Assembly (NCBI GenBank): GCA_019055375.1
Contig: JAHQIW010003652.1
Span: forward strand, 62,001 to 126,000
DNA: 64,000 nt
Reading direction: 5' to 3'
Origin: Parelaphostrongylus tenuis
Taxonomy: Eukaryota; Nematoda; Chromadorea; Rhabditida; Metastrongylidae
The position numbers and the translations under genes were made by a program. Positions 55,630 to 64,000 of this stretch are shown piece by piece; position 1 is the first letter of the stretch; every line of letters starts with the position of its first letter. Below the pieces are notes generated by a model. The model was not told where the DNA came from and ran no database searches. It saw only the letters and a list, made by a program, of their open reading frames with translations.

Positions 55630-56223
55630 TCAAGTCACTCTAACCTTGAGTCCTGGAATAGCCCTGATGAAACGTTTCTGCATATTTTGAGGAGGCGAAT
55701 TGGACGATACATGTATCGTATAAAATTCCCCACTCCAGAAAGAAATTAGTGGTTCTGAAGAGAGTCGACTCAATCTCGTGCTCGTAATGCACGGCATCAT
55801 TATCACTGCGCTACCATACCGTTTGGTAAAACCTTGAGCCAAAGATTTTTCAAAAGAAAGAAAAGGTAGGAAAGGGAAGAAAATTAAGATGAGCAATGGA
55901 AATGAAGTCTTTGCAAGTGAGCTCGGATGATAGAAAATAGAGAATAATCTGAGCAGCACCACAACAAGAAAATCACATTTTTCACAATAACTATGAGTTA
56001 CGAGACAAAAATTGTGTTGAAAAATGAACAGATTTTTCAACGAAGAAATAATATTTTTGGTAGAGCCGATTCCCGCAATACTATGTACCGTTATCGAGAG
56101 TGATGAAAGTATTCGAAATGGATTAAGAATTAAGGACAAAGTTTCCGACGTTGAGCATTCTATGAGGGATGCGCCGTGCATTCTTCTTTGATTTCTAATC
56201 TTTTTGAGGGTGATTGGTTGCAA
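55630..56223 (-). other. 197-codon minus-strand ORF, not supported as a gene
   Basis: The ORF is longer than chance would usually give, but the product has no domain I recognise. Its 3' half overlaps a tRNA-like head on the same strand at 55765-55825 (GGTAGCGCAGTGATAATG, then GAGTCGACTC). The middle is low-complexity F/L/S-rich (FPLLILIFFPFLPFLSF) from a purine-rich plus strand. I treat it as a chance ORF over a repeat. Confidence 0.2.
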
Positions 56224-56229
56224 TATCCG

Positions 56230-56428
56230 GCCTTTACAGTGATTCGCGGTGGCCTACTGATATATCGAGTGAGTGCTGCTTATTCTCCCAGACAAGTCTT
56301 TGATCAGTCTGATACCAATTTACTTACAGTAGAAAAGATGGCTGGGAGAGCCATGAGCGAGAGATCGAACCATGCACTTTGTGTTCGACGCAGAGCACCT
56401 TTAAGCATGACATGCGCTCTCAGTACTT
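56230..56428 (-). repeat. Repeat family T, copy 1
   Basis: Shares with 62871-63075 the block ATTCGCGGTGG, then CTCCCAGACAA, AAAGATGG and a CATGCA/GACGCA region. On the minus strand the higher end looks tRNA-like, with CATGGTTCGATC as a B-box-like part. Two diverged copies 6.6 kb apart in the same orientation. Confidence 0.5.
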
Positions 56429-56639
56429 GAAATGAAGGAGTCAAAGTGTAACAAAGATCTCAATGATATCAATTTGACAATCAAAAAGGTAGTCAGAATA
56501 AAACGAAAAATAAAGCTGACGACAGCACAGTGTGATAGCCGTCCGTCGTACTAGCCAATTTAAATCTAACTCCCATGAAGTTGTATGAACTGACGATAGT
56601 GATTCGACCGCTCTTACTCTCATGGGGCCTCTCATTATA

Positions 56640-56885
56640 TCACGGTGAGAAATTGCCACCAAACCTGTCTGAGCCTATATCACTCTCTGCCGGCTAGCTG
56701 GGAATCTTTTCAAGCCGGCTACCCATGAACGCCAGCGAATATCGTGCCAAAAAGCGCCCAACGACATCCATACAGAAGACAAGAATCTTTAAGCAGCTGC
56801 TAAATCCCCCATACGAAGCTTCGAAGATTCTTGCAGACGATGCTGCGAGTGGAGAAACTATTCAGACTAAGAGGTGCTAAGATTC
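56640..56885 (+). repeat. SINE-like family S copy
   Basis: CTAGCTGGGAATC, CCCAACGACATCCATACAGA, AGAATCTTTAAGCAGCTGCT and the 3' block parallel the family consensus. Confidence 0.4.
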
Positions 56886-56889
56886 ACTC

Positions 56890-59275
56890 AGTAGATGAGG
56901 AAAAAGGTTACTCAGAAGAAGTTTGAACTGGGTGTAATTATTCCGGATCTGTTTAGAAAGTTTCTCCGAGTTAAGTCGACACTTAATGAACGATATCAAC
57001 GAGCACAATTAAGCACACCGGGGAACATGACGCTTTTCTTTCAGCGTTTTGATGAGTACAACGCCAACACAAATCCAAAAATAAACTTAATTTCAGAATA
57101 TATTGGCGACGATAGTTTTATTAGATTAAAAAAATAGACTTGTGGCCAATTTTCGAAATGTACTTGTTAGTTTTACAAAGAGTCATTGAATCATGAAAGA
57201 TTTTGCCCTAAAGACCACCTGATGATCATCGATTTGTTGCCAGTTCGATGCGGCTACAAATATTTTTTGGGAGAAGAATGAATAGGCGAAGATTAACAAG
57301 TAGATTTTGATCACGAATGTTCAGCCTTTTGCTTCTTTCTCAGATATAAATGGTTTTCAATCAGTCCGACTTGCTATTCAGGTATAATCTCAAAATTTCC
57401 ATAGCATAGATGAAGACTGATTATAGTCGTTGACAGAGAACTATCAGATAAACTCATTTCACTACATATGGCATCTCCATCTTTTCCGATGGCAGTCTAC
57501 CTCATCATCGTGGCGGAGATGGTGTTCATGAATTTTGACGTTGATCTACATCGATCACGGTATTAGAATTACCGTATTACTGGCCACAAGCCACTCAAGA
57601 AGGATGCGCATGCTTTCATCCGAAAAATGCAAGTTGAGGATTGATTACTTTTTTTGATTTTGAAAAAGGAAAACTACTCGCTCGGGCAGTAAAGTATTGC
57701 CTCGCAGGAGACTTTGTATCCAAATATTTTACATTCTGCAAAGTTGCTAATGACCGGAAATCATTATAAATCGGTAATCCACATCACTTTGAATCACTGG
57801 GTTCATTGGAAATAAATCACTTACAAATAATCAGCTTCAGAAGATTTTGAAAGATAAACCCCTTCAACCGAGGCGAGACGTAAAGTGATCGAGTTTGTAA
57901 CTCCAGATATTCAGAATATGAAATTTATGATGTGGTGGCCGTTGATGATCATCTACAAAGCGTATAACTGGTAGATCGTTGCCATTTCCGATGCTATATG
58001 ACAACTATATCATCCATGAACATTGAGGTTGTAAATAAAGTACACGATAGGCTGTCTTTTTTCCAATTCACATCAACTCGTCGTGTCCCACGAGACCGTT
58101 GATGGAGACAATTGAGTCATTAAATTAGTGATGGCATCGAGTCACAATATGGTGATTACAGAATGAGACGAAAAAGGAAATATGAACGATCTACTTGTTT
58201 CTGTAATCTAGGAAAGAATCCCAACATGATCTTCCTTCCTTTTCTCTTGATAAGATTTTTCACCTAAAAAGGCGCGAAAGAAAAAACCTTTACTCAAAAC
58301 TTGCCTCTCATTTGAGTGAAAGCCAGGAAGTGGAAGGACCAAAAGTACAGGGTACAGGAAAGCGATAGACGATAAACTAGTGAAAGGAAGTTGAGAAAAA
58401 GATTTATAAGCGAAATTGCATAAAACGCTGTTAAATCTGATGTTACGAAGGTGATTAAATGAATAAAATATGCAGAAGCTTTTTTATGATAATAAAGGCC
58501 AATTATTTACTTGATGAGCCAAAAATAATTCCCCCTCATCATCAATAACAATTCCCAAGAACAAAAATAGCTCAATTTTTCAGTTGTTGTCATTTTTCAC
58601 ATCAATTTTGAATTAGAATAAGAAGAAAGGATCTTTTTTGATGAATTGAACAATGAAAAATAAAAGGTAAAAAAACATTGAACATAAGGTACTTCCTACT
58701 TTGCGAATGTAAATAAAGAAAAAATTAACAAAAACTACAAGAAAAAGGGCATAGAGAACAGAGAACAACGAGAAAAAAAATGAATTGTAAAGGAAAATTG
58801 AAAGAAAAAGCCGAAATTCTACTCATTAAATCCTATTCTTCCACAAAACTAGTAAATTAATCACTTGATTAGACGATATTCATGATTTATTTGAAGATGA
58901 TATCACTTCAAGAGACCTAGTAAGTAGAGTTTTTAGAGACCAAACTACTCAAGCTCTGCATGGATACTCTACATTATCTTCTTCTGTTCGTAAGCTTACG
59001 CAAATTTGCTATGAGGCATTTATTGGACCAACATTCTTCAAACTTTTGGACAAAAGAAAACAATATTGATTACTGATGAAGATGTTAAATAGAAGTCGGT
59101 TAAGAAAAGTACTGTTCCATTGTGTGCTAGTTAACAAAATGGCGATTGTCTTCTTGAAAACAAATTACCAGTCGACAATGAGTGAACGACAACTCTACAT
59201 AGAAGAGTACTGGCTGTGTGAGATTATACCTGATTTGAGAGTTGGTTCAGTCCACGAAGTTTGTTTAAAGCGGCT
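56890..59275. other. No recognised gene; A-rich tract at 58600-58815
   Basis: Short ORFs without domains. The region 58600-58815 is adenine-rich low-complexity sequence. Confidence 0.35.
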
Positions 59276-59279
59276 ACAG

Positions 59280-59368
59280 TAACCCATATCGCAAGGACGA
59301 CCGATGTGGGTTATCGACACTGATCAATAGGCTCTGAAGAAGAGACGTCGTATCCTAAGCGAATTAAA
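59280..59368 (+). repeat. Small hairpin and possible Penelope-type hammerhead relic
   Basis: AACCCATATCG and CGATGTGGGTT (59281-59314) form an 11-bp stem with one G-T pair. At 59329-59366 GGCTCTGAAGA then CCTAAGCG resembles the ends of the family C motif at 48251-48288, but stem II and GAAAC are not kept. Confidence 0.3.
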
Positions 59369-59369
59369 A

Positions 59370-60055
59370 AAAAAATTTTAGAAACTGAACGAGAAGAGTC
59401 GATTTGAGCGGTGGTTCGACCCAAAAAATTTCGGATCGCACTGTTTCGAAAATCCTATCACTAACACTTTGTTCAATTCAATGGTCTTATATAACTTTTG
59501 ATCGTTATAACGCTTCGACGTCTTGGTGTTATTCAGAATCAATTAACCATATCGATAGCTCACAGTCGGTGGTCTTTACGATATGAGCCGTTGCAATTAA
59601 CGGACCCCTTCACCTTTGAATAGTTACCTTTTTCACATCACCACACTTTCCTACGCTAATCAAGTCTGAAAACAGCGCGACTTATTTCTGCCTTGCATTA
59701 CTTGCCGTTACAATCTTCACCTCACGTAGCCTCACGTTTTGTCTTTAGATGTTAGGCTCTCCCTCTATATCAGCATATGCCGTCGCATATTACGCACTTT
59801 TTTTATTAATCCAATAATCATTGATGCGTTGAAGCTATTTTCATCCTTTGTATTGCGAAATTAACAGCTGGCGTAAGTCGTCTCCGTAAGTTTTTAATGG
59901 CTTCATGTCGATTTCGCTATATATTTGCACTTTGTCAACCCCACGCAGGTCAAGGGTACTCCACCCATCTGTATACTATATGTGTCAGTCCGCATAATTG
60001 ACGCATCGAAAAATTAGCTTCGGTCATGTGAAAACACTTCTTCGGTCTACACAAG
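59370..60055. other. No recognised feature
   Basis: Short ORFs only. Confidence 0.35.
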
Positions 60056-60059
60056 TCGG

Positions 60060-60290
60060 CCATTAGCTGCGGTGACGGCCTGGGAATGCCATAGCAGAGC
60101 TATCCAGGATTCCAGAAAGAATCAACAGGACTAACATTTAGCGAAATATGTGAAGAAGGCGAAGTCATCAACTAGGAGCAAAGCCAAAACGAATGTGCGA
60201 AAACCTCTGTAGGTGAGTAATGGAATGCAATCAAACGAACGAGTGAAATGCTCGATCCTAGCCAATGTTCGATGGTGGCACTTACATAAA
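60060..60290 (+). repeat. SINE-like family S copy
   Basis: GGCCTGGGAATGCCATAGCA, TATCCAGGATTCCAGAAAGA, AGGACTAACATT and AGGTGAGTAATGGAATGCAA match the body and 3' blocks of the family. Confidence 0.55.
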
Positions 60291-60508
60291 ATGAAACCTA
60301 AAATAATCTATACTTTGTTGGAAACCTGGAGTCTTGGCATTGAAGGATGTGCCCTTTCTTTATCATCGTGACTGCTGAATCCTTGGGAAGCTTCCTAAAT
60401 ATCTCTAGAAATCCTTCAAACGTAGAACAATGTCAACGGAATACATCTACATATAGGAATCCAAAGCGATGTATTACATAAAGTGATTAGCTGATAGCCT
60501 GATTTCAC

Positions 60509-60607
60509 GCTTCCTATAGCTCAGTTGCACGAGGGTGCGTATTTCGCGGCACTTAGATATACTATGCAATATACATATAGTCGCTGGTTCGACACCGAAT
60601 CCTGAAC
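60509..60607 (+). tRNA. tRNA-like pseudogene, resembles intron-containing tRNA-Tyr
   Basis: TATAGCTCAGTTG is a good A box and GGTTCGACACC a good B box. The text around the B box (GTCGCTGGTTCGA) is like tRNA-Tyr, and an extra stretch of about 20 bp sits where the tyrosine intron lies. The acceptor ends do not pair properly and the anticodon stem is poor, so it is a pseudogene or the head of a repeat. Its 5' half also resembles copy U1. Confidence 0.35.
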
Positions 60608-60609
60608 TC

Positions 60610-62085
60610 AGCATACTCTCGATACCTCCGGAGTAAATAAGTTGGAATCAGACTTGTCTGGTAGGATATATCCGTGATCGGATGAATCGCTAGGCCGACA
60701 TTAGTCATTGCACAGGCTAGAAATGCATTTGATCATCTCTGACGATGCTTGATGAAATTGAATGCTTGGCATATTTCTTAAGAATTGATCAGTGCTGAGT
60801 TTTCATGCTTCAAGCTCTTAACATTCGATTGTGTGACAACCTCGTAAAGTTCTTTAAAAAATGTTCTAAGCGACATTTCCTATTTGTGATAACATCACGG
60901 TGCTTCAGTTGAGCTGACATCCAAATCCTTGGATTGCAACTGCAAGAGGGCAAAGCAAATGGATGAACTTTCAGAGTTTGCACTCCAAGTGGGGGCAGGA
61001 TATTCGATCATCCAAGAATCGATGTGATATAATAAACGTCGAACACAAATCGAACTTGAATGATCGCGTTGATAAATGTAAAGCAAAAAAATGTGTTAGA
61101 GCCAGGACAGCTTTTACAATGTGCGTTGAAGCGCAATGTAATTGAGTGGTAGCAGTACATATGTGGTTCAAAGTTCGGCACCCATCCGTGGTCAATTAAA
61201 CACTCGACCGCATCGGAATCAGTGTTGCCAATCTGTAAAACTCACTTACTTAACGCTTCAGCGGACTTATAAGAGGTGTCGAGTCAATAAATGCAGATCT
61301 TTGAGAAATTTTTAATACTATTTCAATTATACAGACTATTTTAATGAAACCACTATGAGTCCTTTACACTACCACTTAAAACTAATCTATTCTCAAGGAA
61401 GTCAGTTTTTTATGGTTCATTACAATTATAAATTACAACACTGGAAAAAGGATGTTGAAGTCAGAGGAAGTTCGCAAAGACAGGGATCGAGATGGAGAAA
61501 AAAGAAAGAGTAAGGGAAGGTGAAATGCGAAAGGTAAAATGAAACGAGAGAAACACGACGCGTTTCGGAGAAATTTTTGACTTGATGAGTGATTTGTCAA
61601 CTGTCGTTTGGAAGTGATCCTGCTTTTAATTTTGTAAATGACTTTTGATCTTAAACTGAACAGGAAGTAATTTTTGACTGGACTGCTCGGGCGCTCTGAA
61701 TTTATAATTTTAAAAACTTCGAAACATTCGCTGTTCGAACACCTTTGCTTGAACACGTTTTTTCTACTGGAGTTCCTAGAAAGTTCTCTCAAGTCGATTC
61801 TGGATGATCATTATTACCGATAGTTGTTGAGTTCTGAGGATAAAATGAGATCAAAGGTCTAATACCAATATTCACTCTAAAACGGTGTTAGTGTTTAACT
61901 ACAGCGGAACTTCTGGGAATAGGTGACCTAATCGGACGCGTGAATCTCCTACAAAACATTGTAATGGGTTCTCCTATGATTTCTCTCACAAGTTTGATAC
62001 TTTGGTTGAATCAGTTATTATTCATTTGAAAAAATCACTTAAGTGAAAATACAATCACCGCTATGATTAATTATATGCAAGCATT
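60610..62085. other. No recognised gene
   Basis: Includes a GTGGTAGCAGTACATATG/GGTTCAAAG pair at 61145-61172 that is weakly tRNA-like. The 119-codon minus ORF 61433-61792 overlaps purine-rich sequence and shows no domain. Confidence 0.3.
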
Positions 62086-62089
62086 TACT

Positions 62090-62600
62090 GCGCAAAGACT
62101 TGTTCTTCCTTTCAGAAAGAATGAGGTTGACAGTCAAAGAAGTCGGAGATCTATTTGAGCTGGTTGCAGTCTTTGGATTTTTTGTCTCGCAGATGCTGCT
62201 TCAATGCGCAGAAGAGGTAATAAATCGATAAGGCAGTTTTAGGAATATTCGGAGAATGTGGTACCATCGCCCAGCCCAATTTTGCCCAAAAGTAAGGAGT
62301 TGACTTTGTAATGAGGTCGAGCGTGATACTAGAGAAGAGCGACGCTGAGTTGTTTCCGATGTTTCTCTCGCACTGGTGCGATCTCGAAATACGCCGCCAT
62401 AAATTGTTTGCTGTTTGTTGAGCACTTTCCAAAACAGCACGCCTTGCCATCCGAGAAAACTGAGAGCATACTTTTCTAAGTTTGTTACTTGGGCTTTGAC
62501 CGAGCTAGTGGTGCTTGTTGATCTCGTCGTAAACCCAGGACGCACCTCCAATGATGAACAACTTTCGAAAGACCTCTCCGATCTGCCTTACAGAAACACT
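62090..62600 (-). mobile_element. mariner transposase relic, catalytic domain
   Basis: Minus-strand frames give, in order, a region matching the stretch before the second catalytic aspartate (LSFLGWQGVLFWKVL for the usual LSVWWDxxGVxxxxLL), QTIYGGVFRDR, then GWAMVPHSPNIPKTALSIYY with LRDKKSKDCNQLK, which matches the C-terminal HPPYSPDLAPSDYHLF / LRDKKF region of mariner transposases. FFDCQPHSF follows. The second catalytic aspartate is lost, and frameshifts separate the pieces. No terminal repeats were located. Confidence 0.78.
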
Positions 62601-62604
62601 TTTC

Positions 62605-62865
62605 CAGATGCGTGTAGTGTGGTTGCTGTCAATCAATGCATAAAGTTTCCACTGTGCCATCACTTTGCGTTAGTCCATTTCATTAGACAGTGAGCGATGG
62701 TGCTATGGTCGTATCCAAGTGTCAAGCTAAAACTATTAGAATAATCTCTGTCTTATCACAGCCTTTTCGTTAGAAAGGACATAGCTCGCAGCGTTGATCA
62801 TTGAGACGATGCACCATGTGGTAAACTTTATTTTGTATCGTTTGAAATGACTGAATGCATATCTG
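62605..62865. other. No recognised feature
   Basis: The N-terminal part of the mariner would be expected here on the minus strand. I could not recognise it. Confidence 0.35.
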
Positions 62866-62870
62866 GCTTC

Positions 62871-63075
62871 TACAATGATTCGCGGTGGTCTCTCTGTGTC
62901 TCTCTATCTCTGAGTCGAGTAAGTGCTTCTTATCCTCCCAGACAAATGTAGTAATACTTGACCGGGCCCGGAAAGATGGAAGACTTGATTAGCCACGAGA
63001 ATGAGACTGAACCACTGACTTCGAGTGCGACGCATGACACCTATAACCACTGCAGCACACGCGCACTTTTTGAAA
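62871..63075 (-). repeat. Repeat family T, copy 2
   Basis: Matches 56230-56428 through ATTCGCGGTGG, CCTCCCAGACAA and GAAAGATGG. On the minus strand the higher end reads TGCTGCAGTGGTTATAGG (A-box-like) and AGTGGTTCAGTC (B-box-like), about 30 bp apart. Confidence 0.5.
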
Positions 63076-63079
63076 GTGG

Positions 63080-64000
63080 CTTGATTCGATTTAGAAAGAT
63101 GCTGGATAAAACAGTGATGCGAATGAAATTATGGGGCAACTCAATAGTCTAACGAGATGCTTCCAGATCCGTCCCACATCTACTGCTCAAGAGAAAAAGA
63201 AGAAAAAAACCATGAAGTTGCACATAGTTATTAACACGAGAAGAAAAGATTACAAAATAAGTTCACTTCATCTGCTGTCGTCATATCCAACAAAATTTGT
63301 TCTATGTGAAGTGGAAAAATTTTTTACATCGAGCCAGTTTTGAAGTCTTCCTATTCTGCTTACGACTACTTACACTGAGCCGATCGTCTGATGTATAACT
63401 TGCCGTAAAAAGGTGTCCGACTTGGTCTTTAAGGTATGAATGTCGAAGATAGTAGTTGACCAACTCTCGTATGCAAAAGAGAAACCATTTGATTGATAGA
63501 TGATGCTTACGACTTTTTGTAAACCGAGACGGATTCAATACCGCCAAGGGTATCCTTGAACCTTCACAAAGAATCAACCGTAATTATTTTGAAAGAGTCG
63601 AACTAATTTCTTAAGATCACCGTTCCATTCTTAATTTACAAAATAAGGAGCGAGCTCAAAAAGGCTCAAGATGCCAAGAAGAAATGGTCCTGAATAGCCA
63701 ACATAGGGAGCCATGTATGCAAAAACGTGTGCACAATGCCGTGTAAGGGTTAAAGAACGTCAGCAATGCTAATAAAGGAATAAAAGTAGAAAAACCAAGA
63801 GAAACAACAAATAAAAGATTGATGAAAAATATGAAAAGACGTTACGAAACCCGTTTTTTCTACGAGGCAATGATGTTTTAGTTCAGTTTCGAATTCGATT
63901 TAATAAGCGGAAGCCGACAAACGTCAGTCAACCGAACGCTCCCACGCACCCATGAACCGACCACCAGACCAATTTGACCGCATGAATACTATTATGCCAC
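63080..64000. other. No recognised gene
   Basis: Short ORFs on both strands without domains. The last bases run to the window edge with no feature cut off that I can recognise. Confidence 0.35.

Noticed and set aside
55630..56223. 197-codon ORF as a protein-coding gene
   Set aside because: It overlaps a tRNA-like repeat head and low-complexity purine-rich DNA, and no domain is recognisable.
1..64000. CRISPR arrays, rRNA genes, bacterial operons or prophage
   Set aside because: No regularly spaced identical repeats with unique spacers, no rRNA-like sequence, and no prokaryote-style gene layout were seen.

Overview
The window reads as AT-rich, repeat-dense, gene-poor nuclear DNA of a nematode, most likely a strongylid (hookworm-like) worm. 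The case rests on RTE-type LINE reverse transcriptase of the kind abundant in Ancylostoma/Necator-like genomes, GIY-YIG Penelope-like elements, mariner relics, tRNA-headed SINE-like repeats, and no bacterial-style operons or long ORFs. The species call is inference. No complete protein-coding gene could be supported. The best host-gene candidate is one exon at 18.3-18.5 kb on the minus strand resembling TM5 and the third intracellular loop of a neuropeptide-type GPCR.

Layout. 0-4.4 kb: little recognised, one GC-richer island at 2.5-3.1 kb. 4.7-5.6 kb: two foldback elements whose arms carry hammerhead-ribozyme-like sequences, separated by a LINE scrap. 6-18 kb: mostly unrecognised, with a few tRNA-like repeats and candidate exons. 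20.6-31.7 kb: a dense transposon graveyard with Penelope-like copy 2, a mariner MITE, a foldback, a long decayed LINE (26.0-28.4 kb) holding two nested insertions, a SINE, an internally deleted mariner and another hammerhead foldback. 34.7-38.9 kb: Penelope-like copy 1 with its endonuclease domain, a near-perfect tRNA-like hairpin, a 16-G tract and the best preserved LINE fragment. 39-64 kb: SINE copies, a second copy of the double hammerhead module (44.98-45.7 kb), a third hammerhead foldback (49.1-49.6 kb), a third LINE fragment, a local tandem duplication and a decayed mariner (62 kb).

The unifying signal is a set of about a dozen hammerhead-ribozyme-like motifs. Families A and B sit on the arms of foldbacks, always in divergent orientation, and one A+B module occurs twice, 40 kb apart. 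Family C (core form CTGANGA plus a G/C-rich stem II and GAAACG) lies beside the two Penelope-like copies and at two other sites. Hammerheads are known in Penelope-like elements, so the motif class is not new. The paired divergent foldback arrangement and the duplicated module are the parts that most deserve checking. Positions of decayed elements are approximate, because all alignments were made by eye.
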